NCBI GenBank assembly: GCA_003214465.1 | Contig: QCLO01000005.1 | Location: forward strand, 1-64,000 | Length of the DNA: 64,000 nucleotides | Reading direction: 5' to 3' | Source: Acidimicrobiales bacterium AG-414-N20 | GTDB lineage: Bacteria > Actinomycetota > Acidimicrobiia > Acidimicrobiales > MedAcidi-G1 | Shown: positions 8,123 through 17,798 of the stretch, piece after piece | Layout of the letters: every line of letters starts with the position of its first letter | How positions within the stretch are numbered: position 1 is the stretch's first letter | Made by a program: the position numbers and the translations under genes | Notes under the pieces: model-generated | The model's database searches: none | Seen by the model: the letters and a program-made list of their open reading frames with translations, nothing else | What the model was told of the DNA's origin: nothing

Positions 8123-9328
8123 TCAAAGCCCTAGGATCTTCTGGACAGACAAATTTCGGCGTCTAATTATCTCACTTCTTTCGTCCAAACTAATCCTCTG
8201 GGTGTTTTCTGGTAGATATTTGTCAATTTCTTCAAAAGGAATAACCTTTATTTGCGGTTGTGGAAAATCTCTGGCATGCAACCAGCGGCCCATTATTGTC
8301 AATTGTGAATAACCTGCTGTGTCAAGCCAGTTATGAACACCTGGATCTTGGGATGAGATTACACAACGAAAAACACCATCAGAATCACATTTTGCCTGAA
8401 AACCATTTAATGAGGACTGCCTTCTCCACCAGTCCATTGACTCCCAGTAGATGCTTCCGAGCTGGAAACCCCAAAAGTGGCAATCTGGGGGTTTTACCTC
8501 TAGGAGTGCAGCTTCATTTTGACCGATTTCTATCGAACCCATTCCATATGAAAGACCTCCATGACCACCCCAATCGCTTTCTTTCGGATTTAAAAATGTG
8601 ACTGTGTTTGGTTCTTTCATAAATGTACGTATTACTTCATCCCAAAATGTTCCAGCCTCATCAAGCCATTTAATTAAAAGCTCAGCCTTATCAACTATGA
8701 CTTCAGGTTTTTCAGGTGGAGGTGGGTATTTCGCATCGATTTTTTCAATTGACAGTTCTGCTTTCTGTTCATTTTCCCAGTCATAAAAAAACTGTCTTAC
8801 ACAGACCGACTCAGCATCTGGGGCTAGTCGAATCCAATTACATTTCTTATCTTCTGGAGGTGGTTCAGGACTAAGAACTATTTCCACGCTTCCATCTGGT
8901 TCGGTATCTATGTCGACAAATCCTAAATTCCCGGTTCTCAAGTAATTTGGGGCATTTGCAAAATGAGGAGAATGAACCTCAATGTCGAATTGATGTGCAG
9001 TGCCTCTCTTTCCGAAAATGCGATAAGTCGAATCACCTCTAATGCATGCAAACGAATACAAACCGTCTGGAGAGTCAATTCCCCAGGAGTATGACCGATC
9101 CGCCCAACGATCGAAATATGGATAGTCAGGGTCATTTAGCTCCATTGCTAATGTTGCTCCTGCTGTCAGATAATGGGTCATATACAACAGGCCTGTAGCC
9201 CTTTCTAATGACTCAGGATCCGTCGCCGCATCGTTATAAACAAGTCGACCTAATCTTTTCCAAGCCTGAATTAGATCTTCAAAAATATCCCCATTTCTTA
9301 ATCGTTCTAATTTATTCTCGATTTTCAT
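8123..9328 (-). CDS. DUF1214-like domain protein
   Basis: About 401 residues with no signal peptide. The central part (YSFACIRGDSTYRIFGKRGT, then DGSVEIVLSPEPPP, NWIRLAPDAESVCVRQFFYDW) matches the DUF1214-type beta-rich domain common in mycobacteria and other Actinobacteria; biochemical role unknown. The ATG at 9328 is preferred over 9358 because it leaves only a 17-base overlap with the upstream gene. It is the last gene of a run mscR, Gfo/Idh/MocA, aldo/keto reductase, NTF2-like, DUF1214, all on one strand and overlapping or nearly touching. Confidence 0.6.
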   Translation of the reverse strand: MKIENKLERLRNGDIFEDLIQAWKRLGRLVYNDAATDPESLERATGLLYMTHYLTAGATLAMELNDPDYPYFDRWADRSYSWGIDSPDGLYSFACIRGDSTYRIFGKRGTAHQFDIEVHSPHFANAPNYLRTGNLGFVDIDTEPDGSVEIVLSPEPPPEDKKCNWIRLAPDAESVCVRQFFYDWENEQKAELSIEKIDAKYPPPPEKPEVIVDKAELLIKWLDEAGTFWDEVIRTFMKEPNTVTFLNPKESDWGGHGGLSYGMGSIEIGQNEAALLEVKPPDCHFWGFQLGSIYWESMDWWRRQSSLNGFQAKCDSDGVFRCVISSQDPGVHNWLDTAGYSQLTIMGRWLHARDFPQPQIKVIPFEEIDKYLPENTQRISLDERSEIIRRRNLSVQKILGL

Positions 9329-9740
9329 CACCAGCCTGCGTGTTAGCTTCGGTGGCAATTAGCGGGTTCAGGTATTCTTTAACCCCACAAATTTTACCTT
9401 CTTTAAATCTCCAAATCCCTATATAGGAGTTGCGATACGGCTTATTAGTAATAGTGGATCTCCCCTCACTTACATATTCTGCGATTAGCAAATTAGGATC
9501 AAGGCACTCAAAGATTTCTGTAAGTGAAAGAGTAAATTCAAGTTTGCCCATTTGCGGTTTTAAATAAGCCAAAATTTCTTTTATCCCTGTCAGAACTTTG
9601 GGGGGCTCGCTATATGGAAGTTCAAGAACCCAGTCATCTGTGTAAAGACTTGAAAATATTTCATTGTTTCCGGTTCCAATAGAAGAAATTACGGTTTTCA
9701 AAACTTCTATATTTTGTTCTCGAACTTCTTTTTCATTCAA
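9312..9740 (-). CDS. SnoaL/NTF2-like protein
   Basis: About 143 residues with the shape of an NTF2-fold polyketide-cyclase/epoxide-hydrolase-like protein: an N-terminal helix (VLKTVISSIGTGNNEIFSSL), DDWVLELPYSEPPKVLTGIKE, and a C-terminal YIGIWRFKEGKICGVKEYLN strand pair. Catalytic residues are not obvious. A TTG at 9740 gives an 8-base overlap with the upstream gene (TTGAATGA) and a GGTGAG ribosome site; a GTG at 9773 is the alternative. Substrate unknown. Confidence 0.6.
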   Translation of the reverse strand: MNEKEVREQNIEVLKTVISSIGTGNNEIFSSLYTDDWVLELPYSEPPKVLTGIKEILAYLKPQMGKLEFTLSLTEIFECLDPNLLIAEYVSEGRSTITNKPYRNSYIGIWRFKEGKICGVKEYLNPLIATEANTQAGDENRE

Positions 9741-10719
9741 TAATCTCACCGCTTTCCAACCAAACTCTTTCACTTTTAGAAAGTTCTATATCGGCGGCAG
9801 CTACGTTATGAAAAGCTTCCGTCTTGCTACGTGAAGCACATAACGCGTGTGTTGGAAAATCTGCATGCAGAACCCAAGAAACTGCTATCTGTTCAAGTGT
9901 GCAGTCCTTCTTTGCAGCTAACTCAATCGCACGTTCACGTCTCAACCAGTTCACCTCTGAGTGGTAACAACGGGCTGTCTCCGCCATTAAACGGGAATTT
10001 GGGTTCTGTATGGATTCAAAATCTACTGAAGAGGTTAAATAGCCACCCGCTAAAGTTGACCACGCCAAAACTGGAACCTGGTTCTCTTTTAACCATTCCC
10101 TGTCATCTTCTGCTCTATTTCCCGCAATACTCGTTACAGCCTCCCATGGGGGTTGTTCCTGAATAACCAAAGAAAAGTGTGGACTGAAAGCTTCTGGTTT
10201 CACCCAAGAATTTTTCTCTGATGCTTCTATAGCATTTGACAGTCGTTTAATACTCCAGTTGGAAACTCCCCATGCGTCGATTAAACCGGCCGTAACTTGT
10301 TTATCTACTGCGTCCACAAGTTCGTCAAGTGGCACTTCTTCATTATCACGATGAAAAAGCCATAGATCCAAACGGTCAGTTCCCATACGGTCCAGTGTTT
10401 TTTCTATATCTACTCCAACGCATTCTGGTAAGACGCGAGATTTTTCCCAATTAGGGGGTCCAGGATGGCATCCTTTGCCTATGACAATGACTTTGTCGCG
10501 AACATTACGAGCATTAATCCATCTTCCTAACCGTTCATCACAAGTACCATCCTGATCTGCATACACAAGACCTGTATCGAAAACATTAATTCCTGAGGCC
10601 ACCACATCATCAAGCAAATTTTCCCAATGAGAAACAGTTTCATCACCGAAAAGAGTTGTGGCACCTTGAATGATTTGCGATAAGGGAATTTGAATTCCAG
10701 GTATCTCTCTATACTCCAT
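9733..10719 (-). CDS. Aldo/keto reductase
   Basis: An AKR-superfamily NAD(P)H oxidoreductase of about 328 residues. The catalytic tetrad is recognisable: Asp and Tyr in NVFDTGLVYADQDG, Lys in VIVIGKG, His in LWLFHRDN. The cofactor end is WGVSNWS followed by the late GLxxG-like and arginine-bearing segments. The ATG at 10719 has GAGGGG directly upstream, so the upstream GTG is probably not used. It overlaps the preceding oxidoreductase gene by 11 bases. Substrate unknown. Confidence 0.85.
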   Translation of the reverse strand: MEYREIPGIQIPLSQIIQGATTLFGDETVSHWENLLDDVVASGINVFDTGLVYADQDGTCDERLGRWINARNVRDKVIVIGKGCHPGPPNWEKSRVLPECVGVDIEKTLDRMGTDRLDLWLFHRDNEEVPLDELVDAVDKQVTAGLIDAWGVSNWSIKRLSNAIEASEKNSWVKPEAFSPHFSLVIQEQPPWEAVTSIAGNRAEDDREWLKENQVPVLAWSTLAGGYLTSSVDFESIQNPNSRLMAETARCYHSEVNWLRRERAIELAAKKDCTLEQIAVSWVLHADFPTHALCASRSKTEAFHNVAAADIELSKSERVWLESGEIIE

Positions 10720-11689
10720 CGTGCCCCTCACTATCTACTGGATAAATAACACCAATTTGAGAACGAATATTGTCCATTAATCGGATCATCGAAAGAGAAC
10801 ACTCCCAGGAAACTTTGGGACTCTGCATCAGCCCTTCTGATAAGCATTTTTCCACTTCATGGATTTGATATTCGAATCCATTTATATCATGAGGTCTAAG
10901 ACTTTCTCTTTTCTCCGAGCCTTGTGAAAGAAAGGCTTTCTGCGCGCACCAAAAATTAGGTATTTCAATAAAACCCGACTCTCCTAGAATAAGTGCACTG
11001 TTGGGTAAAGATAGATTGATGGCAGAACCAAGTTTTGCTAAAGCCGAATTTTGATATTGCAATGTCATAGCTACATGCGCATCTACACCGTCTGGCGAGA
11101 GTTCAACCAATGCAGAAATGTTTTCTGGACTATTTTCATATATCAAATCTGCAAGGGTTAGTGGATAAATACCAACATCTAAAAGACTCCCCCCGGCTAG
11201 TTTTGGATTCCATAAACGCGATTCTGGCTCATATGGCGCATTAAAACCCAACGAAGCATCAATAAGTTTTGGTTCACCAATTAGACCCTTATTAATCCAA
11301 TCAGTGATTTCTTCATAAATTGGTAGGTGCCTAGTCCACATTGCTTCCATCAGAAAAGTGTTGCTTTCTTTCGCTGTATCAACCATCTGTTCGACTTGTC
11401 TATGATTTACAGCCAAAGGTTTCTCACAAAGAACAGGCACCCCATTTTCTAAAAGGGTTGTAGTTCCGTTGCAATGTTCACTGTGGGGTGTTGCAATATA
11501 AGCGGCATCCACTCCTTCTGAAAGAATAAGTAAATCTTCTCCAGATTTCTCTATTCCGTTTTTGTTTGCAAATGTTGAAGCTCTCTCAGAATTTCTTCCT
11601 GCAACAGCGACGACCTCATGACCTATTCCCCGCGCGGCCTCAATAAAATTCGCAGTTATCTTTCCATGACCAACAATTAACCAACGCAC
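10709..11689 (-). CDS. Gfo/Idh/MocA family oxidoreductase
   Basis: A 326-residue NAD(P)-dependent sugar/polyol-type dehydrogenase. The N-terminal Rossmann motif is a degenerate GHGKI (IVGHGKITANFIEAA). The family signature CEKPLAVN carries the conserved Lys (near residue 93). A C-terminal mixed sheet contains LLDVGIYPLTLADLI. GTG start. The pairing with an aldo/keto reductase suggests one redox pathway on a sugar-like or polyol compound (inference). Confidence 0.82.
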   Translation of the reverse strand: MRWLIVGHGKITANFIEAARGIGHEVVAVAGRNSERASTFANKNGIEKSGEDLLILSEGVDAAYIATPHSEHCNGTTTLLENGVPVLCEKPLAVNHRQVEQMVDTAKESNTFLMEAMWTRHLPIYEEITDWINKGLIGEPKLIDASLGFNAPYEPESRLWNPKLAGGSLLDVGIYPLTLADLIYENSPENISALVELSPDGVDAHVAMTLQYQNSALAKLGSAINLSLPNSALILGESGFIEIPNFWCAQKAFLSQGSEKRESLRPHDINGFEYQIHEVEKCLSEGLMQSPKVSWECSLSMIRLMDNIRSQIGVIYPVDSEGHDGV

Positions 11690-11701
11690 TTTGATTTATA
11701 G

Positions 11702-12784
11702 CTACAGTACGACCACAGAACGAAGAACCTCTCCACGTTCCATTTTGTGAAAAGCTTCTTCTACTTCGTCGAGACCAATTGTTTCTGAAACAAAAAGATC
11801 AAGCTCAAGACGTCCTTGCAAGTAAAGATCGATAAGCATAGGAAAATCGCGTGAAGGTAGACAATCTCCATACCAAGAAGATTTTAAAGTTCCGCCTCTA
11901 CCAAAAATTTCAATCATAGGAAGTTCGATTTTCATTTCAGGATTTGGAACTCCAACTAATACAACTGTTCCGGCAAGGTCACGAGAATAAAAAGCCTGTT
12001 CATAAGTAATAGGAAGACCTATAGCTTCTATTGCTACATCAACCCCATTACCATCTGTTATTTCTCTAATGGCATCAACTGGATCAACTTTTGATGAATC
12101 AATAACATGAGTAGCTCCAAATTTTTTAGCCCATTCAAGTTTTGTCGGATCTATATCAACCGCAATTATGGTGTGTGCTCCAGCTAAACGCGAACCTTCA
12201 ATTGCTGCATCACCAACACCTCCGCAACCAAAAACCGCAACTGAATCTCCGCGACTAACTTGTCCGGTATTCATCGCTGCGCCTAAGCCAGCCATCACTC
12301 CACAACCTATAAGTCCAGCGACTTCCGGCTTGGCTTCAGGATTTACCTTTGTAGCCTGTCCCGCCGCAACAAGAGTTTTTTCCGCAAACGCTCCGATCCC
12401 TAAAGCCGGAGAGAGTTCTTTACCATCAAGTTTCATTTTCTGTGTTGCATTATGAGTTGCAAAACAGTTCCATGGTCGTCCCCTTCGACAAGATCTGCAA
12501 TGTCCACATACAGCTCGCCAGTTTAGAATTACAAAATCTCCTAAATTTAAGTCATCAACACCTTCGCCAACTTCTTCTACAAATCCTGCAGCTTCATGAC
12601 CCAACAGAAACGGGAAATCGTCATTGATAGCTCCTTCTCTGTAATGCAAATCCGTATGGCATACTCCACAAGCTTTTACGTCGATCAGAACCTCTCCTGG
12701 GCCTGGATTTGGAACCTCAATCGTCTCGATTGAAACAGGCTCCCCTTTGTTATCAGCGACAACCCCTTTTACTTGATGTGCCAT
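11702..12784 (-). CDS. mscR: S-(hydroxymethyl)mycothiol dehydrogenase / nitrosomycothiol reductase
   Basis: Zinc-dependent MDR-family dehydrogenase that oxidises the spontaneous mycothiol-formaldehyde adduct to S-formylmycothiol, the actinobacterial counterpart of glutathione-dependent formaldehyde dehydrogenase. Landmarks: [14 protein letters not shown] (catalytic zinc Cys and His), LGHEAAG, structural zinc cysteines in [15 protein letters not shown], the NAD motif GCGGVGDAA, and the signature [16 protein letters not shown]. The match along its length to mycobacterial MscR, as I recall it, is very close. The ATG at 12784 follows AAGGGGTT. A formaldehyde-oxidising step here complements the formate dehydrogenase at 23-27.6 kb. 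Confidence 0.9.
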   Translation of the reverse strand: MAHQVKGVVADNKGEPVSIETIEVPNPGPGEVLIDVKACGVCHTDLHYREGAINDDFPFLLGHEAAGFVEEVGEGVDDLNLGDFVILNWRAVCGHCRSCRRGRPWNCFATHNATQKMKLDGKELSPALGIGAFAEKTLVAAGQATKVNPEAKPEVAGLIGCGVMAGLGAAMNTGQVSRGDSVAVFGCGGVGDAAIEGSRLAGAHTIIAVDIDPTKLEWAKKFGATHVIDSSKVDPVDAIREITDGNGVDVAIEAIGLPITYEQAFYSRDLAGTVVLVGVPNPEMKIELPMIEIFGRGGTLKSSWYGDCLPSRDFPMLIDLYLQGRLELDLFVSETIGLDEVEEAFHKMERGEVLRSVVVL

Positions 12785-12877
12785 TACATAACCCCTTAAT
12801 AATTCCCTTAACAAAAACTACACCCACTGGCATAAAGCTTCCCAAGTCAGCTAATTGAAAAAATCTTGTGATTTTCT

Positions 12878-13318
12878 TTATATTTCAAACCTGTAGATGT
12901 TTGTTTCTCTTTGAATGAAACCCAAACGATTATAAAGACGATTTGCAGATTGACGAGAAGGACGCGAAGTTAAATCAACGGTTTTAGCACCACGCTGTCT
13001 AGCAATGTTTATTGCATCTTTATTTAAAACTTCTCCAATGCCTCTATTTCGACATTTTTCATCAACAACAACATCTTCAATCCAAGCCCTTTTACCAGTT
13101 GGGATACTAAAAAGAACCAAAGTTAGTGAACCAACAATTTCTCCATCAATAAAAGCAGCCAGCAGTATTGAAGAATCAGAAGTAACTATTTCTTCCAAAG
13201 CAGAGCGGTCTGGAGGCGAGTTGGAATTTGATAGCTGTGGAACCAACCGTTTCATAGCCTCAACAAGTTTGTCGTCAACTTTTGCTATTTCTTTTATTTC
13301 AATATTTTTTTCAATCAT
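12878..13318 (-). CDS. GNAT N-acetyltransferase
   Basis: A 146-residue GNAT protein. The acetyl-CoA motif A is VVVDEKCRNRGIGEVLNKDA (R/Q-x-x-G-x-G/A form), preceded by GEIVGSLTLVLF and followed by SANRLYNRLGF (motif B). The acceptor is unknown. ATG at 13318 is chosen over a TTG three codons upstream. It is divergent from the PAC2 gene, with about 65 bases between the starts. Confidence 0.82.
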   Translation of the reverse strand: MIEKNIEIKEIAKVDDKLVEAMKRLVPQLSNSNSPPDRSALEEIVTSDSSILLAAFIDGEIVGSLTLVLFSIPTGKRAWIEDVVVDEKCRNRGIGEVLNKDAINIARQRGAKTVDLTSRPSRQSANRLYNRLGFIQRETNIYRFEI

Positions 13319-13384
13319 CCGATACAAGTTTAGATTACAAATCTTAGGTCGCGCGCGAGCGCATATCCGATAGTATCCGTTTGA

Positions 13385-14260
13385 ATGGCTTCAAAATTTA
13401 TCAAATGGACTAATAAGGAACTTCTGGAAGAACTCAACAACCCCGTGATTATCACTGCTTTCGAAGGTTGGAACGATGCAGGTGAAGCCGCCACAACTGC
13501 ATTGAAATACTTCCAAGACCGTTTTAGCGCAATAAAAATAGGAGCAATTGAATCGGAAGAGTTTTTTGACTTCACTATTTCCCGTCCTGTAATAGAAATA
13601 CCCGATGAACAACGCAAAATAATCTGGCCAGCGACAGAAATACTTATAGCTAAAATGTTTGACTCTAAACACGACCTGGTAATCATTGTCGGACATGAAC
13701 CACAGCTTCGCTGGCGAACATTTACTGAACAAGTAATAGAGGTTGCTTCGCTAATCGAAAGTCACATGGTGGTTACTCTAGGCTCACTCCTGACTGATAT
13801 TCCCCATAGCAGACCTGTGAAAGTTTTTGGATCTTCTGATGATTCTGAATTAGCAAAGAGACTGAATCTTCCTCCCTCCACATATGAAGGACCGACGGGA
13901 ATAGTGGGAGTTATAAATAGTGTTCTGCGTGAAAAAGGGATACCCAGTATGTCACTATGGGCTGGCGTCCCTTCCTATGTTTCAGGAGCCCACTCCCCGA
14001 AAGCTGCCCTTGCATTGGTCGAGAGACTAGCGGATGTCCTTGGATTAGGAATTACCTGCACAGATTTAGAAATAGCATCCGCAGCCTACGAAAGACAAAT
14101 AAATGAGCTGGTCTCAGAAGACATGGACACGGCTGAATATGTAAATCAACTCGAAGAAGATTTTGACCACAACTCAGAAGTTAACGAAGAAGACAGTAAT
14201 CCCGAGCTTCTAGTTAGCGAAGTTGAGGACTTTCTTAGAAATCAGACCGGACAGACATAA
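13385..14260 (+). CDS. PAC2 family protein
   Basis: A 291-residue member of the PAC2 (proteasome assembly chaperone 2-like) family, widespread in Actinobacteria. Recognisable segments are VIITAFEGWNDAGEAATTAL, LVIIVGHEPQLRWRTF, GSLLTDIPHSRPVKVFG and GPTGIVGVINSVL. Its cellular role in bacteria is not settled. No proteasome genes are visible in this window. The start has no clear ribosome site and only about 65 bases of divergent spacer upstream, so the message may be leaderless. Confidence 0.85.
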   Translation: MASKFIKWTNKELLEELNNPVIITAFEGWNDAGEAATTALKYFQDRFSAIKIGAIESEEFFDFTISRPVIEIPDEQRKIIWPATEILIAKMFDSKHDLVIIVGHEPQLRWRTFTEQVIEVASLIESHMVVTLGSLLTDIPHSRPVKVFGSSDDSELAKRLNLPPSTYEGPTGIVGVINSVLREKGIPSMSLWAGVPSYVSGAHSPKAALALVERLADVLGLGITCTDLEIASAAYERQINELVSEDMDTAEYVNQLEEDFDHNSEVNEEDSNPELLVSEVEDFLRNQTGQT

Positions 14261-14272
14261 AGTCGTCAAAGG

Positions 14273-14968
14273 CTAGAGATCGCTTTGATCTAACCAAACA
14301 GGCTCACGTGGCCTATCGAACATTACTTCCACGTTTTCACCTCGAATTGCCGCAAATGCGTGCGAAGCCCAACGTTGAGGCGAAACTGTTCCTTCAGGTA
14401 GTGAGTCCTCACTGAAAAACCCAACGTCTTGACACTCCAGCGGGTGGGGTTTTAAAGTTCCTCCAGTCTTTCGACAAAGAAAAACAAGTGAATAGAGAGG
14501 TATTCCCGTGAAGCCGAGTCTCATACCATCAAGGATGGAAATAGGTTTAATAACCTCACATTCGATACCAGTCTCTTCTGCTACTTCCTTAACAACTACT
14601 TCCGAAGCTGAATATCCAACATCAGCCCAACCCGTTGGATAAAGCCATCTTCCTGAATCCGCTCTTTGAATAAGCAATATTTCTCCATCGTCATTTCCAA
14701 CAACAGCGCCAACAGTCACTTTTGGTGTCACATAACCTGGTGTTCCTTCAATTACTGAATCAAGCCAACTTTCATATAATTCATCAGAAGTTAAACCGTT
14801 GCCTTCAGCATGCTGTTTAATGTCTGCGGCTACTTTTAGAATCTCTTCATACCTTTCACGTTCATATAAAACTTCGGTGAATCCAAGTCCTGTTCGCGCG
14901 ATACCCGAAATGGTTTCCGCCCATCTCAATAGATCCTGTTTGGTCGCTATTTGTTCGGTTTTTTCCAT
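14273..14968 (-). CDS. Nudix hydrolase with N-terminal helical domain
   Basis: About 231 residues. A helical N-terminal region (residues 1-75) precedes a Nudix domain. The Nudix box runs GWADVGYSASEVVVKEVAEETGI, with Lys where the consensus Arg of REUXEEXGU stands. It resembles ADP-ribose/nucleoside diphosphate hydrolases with the Nudix N-terminal extension. The ATG at 14968 avoids overlap with the next gene and has TAGGTG upstream. Substrate unassigned. Confidence 0.78.
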   Translation of the reverse strand: MEKTEQIATKQDLLRWAETISGIARTGLGFTEVLYERERYEEILKVAADIKQHAEGNGLTSDELYESWLDSVIEGTPGYVTPKVTVGAVVGNDDGEILLIQRADSGRWLYPTGWADVGYSASEVVVKEVAEETGIECEVIKPISILDGMRLGFTGIPLYSLVFLCRKTGGTLKPHPLECQDVGFFSEDSLPEGTVSPQRWASHAFAAIRGENVEVMFDRPREPVWLDQSDL

Positions 14969-14976
14969 TAGTGCAC

Positions 14977-15348
14977 CTAGTTCAAGAATACCACCCAAAC
15001 TGAAAGCGCAATCCCTGCTAATGCCAGAACAACCATAGTGGCGATTCTGGACCTCGGTAACCGTCCGTCGCTGTCGCTTGGTAATCGTCGCCGTACTATT
15101 TGTAGAAGACGGTCGGCCCAGGCGACGTCTCTGCTGAGAACAGCGAGACCGATAGCGACAACCAACAGACCAGGCCCAGGTAGCGGTATCAAAATGACGC
15201 CAAAAACTGTTATCAATGATCCCGAAGCGATGCGGAAGAGACGGGTGACGACACCACGCCGAGCTTTTTCCCGAGTTTCTTCACGGTATCCGGTCTCTAA
15301 TTCTGCCTCAATCGCCGCTTCTTCAAAACGGTTATCTTCTTCACTCAC
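14977..15348 (-). CDS. PGPGW-motif (TIGR02611-type) small membrane protein
   Basis: A 123-residue protein with two hydrophobic stretches in the middle (SLITVFGVILIPLPGPGLLVV...) and a third at the C-terminus (ATMVVLALAGIALSVWVV). The LPGPG turn and following VAIGLAVLS... DVAWADRLL are the hallmark of the PGPGW/TIGR02611 family of Actinobacteria. The N-terminus is charged and cytoplasmic. Function unknown. Confidence 0.75.
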   Translation of the reverse strand: MSEEDNRFEEAAIEAELETGYREETREKARRGVVTRLFRIASGSLITVFGVILIPLPGPGLLVVAIGLAVLSRDVAWADRLLQIVRRRLPSDSDGRLPRSRIATMVVLALAGIALSVWVVFLN

Positions 15349-15470
15349 CCAAATGTCCCTTTCCCTTAAGGATCGCCCATATCAATAGATTCTTTTTGGT
15401 TGCTACTTCTGAAAGTGTTTCAGACATACAACTAAGGTAGGAGAATAAGGGCAATTCGCCTCATAAAAAT

Positions 15471-17768
15471 TTATAAATCAGTCGTTAACCAGCGCAAAAC
15501 TGCCAATTCAATTTCTTTGAGATGATCAGGGTCTTGGATTTTTCTACCATTCACATCAAGTACATAGAATGCGTCAACAACATCTGAACCAAGAGTCTGG
15601 ACTCGAGCTTTAACTATATTCAAATCAAGTTCGGTGAAAGCTCTTGTAATACGATAAAGAACCCCTACTCCATCTGGGCAACTTACCTCTAAAACTGTCG
15701 CAAAGTCAGAAGTCAAATTATCGACTTCAACTTTCGGTTCGAAGGGTTTCGCACTAGTAGAAACCGAAGTGTAAATCCTCGAACGTTCACCCAGCCGAGC
15801 CGCTAAAGCCAGCCGACCTTCTAGTGCAAGTTGCACTTGTTGTGAAATCTCTTCCCATTGTGGAAGCTCATAGGATTTTTCAGCCACTGAGAAAACCGAC
15901 AAAGCTCTCCCAGATTCAGAGTATGCATCCGCGCCTATTACATCTAGTCCATTGAGTGCCAAAACTCCTGCAATTTTTGAAAATACGCCAGGTCGATCAT
16001 TGGTGATCACTGTTAATTCAAATTGATTACCTGAGAAAACTTCCTTTCCAGAAAGCATCTCATCAATTTGTTTCTGATTAGGGAAAGTGGCTTCTACGAC
16101 ATCATCGATATCGCCGCCAGATAGAACATGCTGCACACGCGCTACCAGTTCTCTAACAAGTCCAGCTTTCCAAGCACTCCAAGCGGAAGACCCTGTTGCA
16201 ATAGAATCAGCTTCGGTTAGTGCATCTAAAAGAGAAAGAAGAGAAAGGTTTTTTACGGCGCTTGCAACGGATTTAATTGTCCCATCATCATCAAGATCAC
16301 GCCTCGTAGCTACATCTGGTAAGAGAAGATGGTGTTCTACCATGCCAACCAATAATTCCACGTCATTATTTTTGTAACCCATTCTTTCAGCGATGCTCTT
16401 CACTAACTCCATTCCTAGTTCCGTATGGTCACCTGGATAACCCTTTCCGATGTCATGGAGTAGAGCACCCAAAACCAGTAGGTCTGGTCGAGTTACAGAT
16501 GCAGTTAAACCTGCAGCCACTGAAACTGTTTCTAACAAATGCCTATCAACTGTAAACATGTGATAGGCATTTCGCTGAGGTTTTGAACGGCAAGACTCCC
16601 ACTCTGGAATAAGGCGTGCAAATAATCCGTATTGATCTAAATCCTCAATTATCGAAACTGCTTCAGGACCAGACATTAAAAGTTCAATAAATAACTCTCT
16701 TGCTTCTTCGGGCCATATCTTGGGCATTTCAGTTTTACTTTCTGCCAACTTTTCCAAAGAGGCTCTTTCCAAATAGGCACCACATTTTGTTGCTGAAACA
16801 GCAGCCCGTAAAGGTAGAAATGGATCTGTTGTATCAGCTTTTTGCGTTAGTCCTAAACGGCCCCTATCTAAATCAAGATCTGAAGCAATCTCGATGTTCC
16901 GCAACCTACTTAGAGACTTCCTTATAGGTCTCGACTGTTTAATCCTTTCAATTCGTCTTGCAGCACCATCCCCTGTCCACGTGATTACTCTCGCTGCATT
17001 TGCCACAGCACCCATCAACTCATCAGCGTCTTTATATTTAAGTTGTTCCGCTACCTCATCTTGAAGCTCTAACAAAAGCCGATCTGAGCGTTTTCCGGTC
17101 AATCTGTGCAATTCCACACGAACTGATAAGAGAGTTTCTACCGCATCTAGCAAAACTGTTGATTCAGAAGTAATCAAGATTGGTTCTGCAATCTCTATCC
17201 ATTGCAAAATGTGAGCGTCTCTTAGTCCTCCCCGCCCTTGCTTCAATTCGGGTTCTAAAAGGAAAGCAACTTCCCCATACTGGGTGTAACGGTCTTCAAC
17301 TGTCGATCCAAGTTCTTTTAAATATTTTTGGAATCTTTCTACCCATTGCTCCCGAGCTTTTTCAGCGAATGCACTAACAATCTCATTGTCGTCAGCGACA
17401 GCTCGTGAAGATAATAAACTCGTTGCCGTTTCAAGATTTGATTCTGCAAGATTAAGAATCTCCTCTTGTGTGCCTACTTGATGTCCTAGTTTCAATCCAG
17501 CATCCCACAATGGATACCAAATTTTTTCAGCTACCGGTAGAACATCAAAAGCTGCATCATGTATTAACAGAACATCTATATCACTACCGGGACATAGTTC
17601 TTTTCTTCCATATCCTCCTAAGGCGCAGACGGCTACCTCAGATGGAGAACCCGCAACTTCAAAGATCTCTTCTATAAATCGATCGACCCGTTTAGTTAAA
17701 TCTGCACAAAAGATTGATCCAGTAGTAGAACTATCCAAAAGCAGGTCATCAGTAATGAGACCTTTCAT
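15471..17768 (-). CDS. glnD: PII uridylyltransferase / uridylyl-removing enzyme
   Basis: A 765-residue bifunctional nitrogen sensor. The nucleotidyltransferase active site is GGYGRKELCPGSDIDVLLIHD near residue 50. The HD domain has LGALLHDIGKGYPGDH. Two C-terminal ACT domains are present (LTVITNDRPGVFSKIAGVLA and LEVSCPDGVGVLYRITRAF). It is shorter than the E. coli enzyme. In Actinobacteria glnD normally follows amtB-glnK. Here only a fragment resembling the amtB C-terminus remains upstream and glnK is absent locally, so its PII partner must be elsewhere or lost. Confidence 0.93.
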   Translation of the reverse strand: MKGLITDDLLLDSSTTGSIFCADLTKRVDRFIEEIFEVAGSPSEVAVCALGGYGRKELCPGSDIDVLLIHDAAFDVLPVAEKIWYPLWDAGLKLGHQVGTQEEILNLAESNLETATSLLSSRAVADDNEIVSAFAEKAREQWVERFQKYLKELGSTVEDRYTQYGEVAFLLEPELKQGRGGLRDAHILQWIEIAEPILITSESTVLLDAVETLLSVRVELHRLTGKRSDRLLLELQDEVAEQLKYKDADELMGAVANAARVITWTGDGAARRIERIKQSRPIRKSLSRLRNIEIASDLDLDRGRLGLTQKADTTDPFLPLRAAVSATKCGAYLERASLEKLAESKTEMPKIWPEEARELFIELLMSGPEAVSIIEDLDQYGLFARLIPEWESCRSKPQRNAYHMFTVDRHLLETVSVAAGLTASVTRPDLLVLGALLHDIGKGYPGDHTELGMELVKSIAERMGYKNNDVELLVGMVEHHLLLPDVATRRDLDDDGTIKSVASAVKNLSLLSLLDALTEADSIATGSSAWSAWKAGLVRELVARVQHVLSGGDIDDVVEATFPNQKQIDEMLSGKEVFSGNQFELTVITNDRPGVFSKIAGVLALNGLDVIGADAYSESGRALSVFSVAEKSYELPQWEEISQQVQLALEGRLALAARLGERSRIYTSVSTSAKPFEPKVEVDNLTSDFATVLEVSCPDGVGVLYRITRAFTELDLNIVKARVQTLGSDVVDAFYVLDVNGRKIQDPDHLKEIELAVLRWLTTDL

Positions 17769-17798
17769 TTTTTAAAAGTTCTAGTCGTTTTAAGCTGA

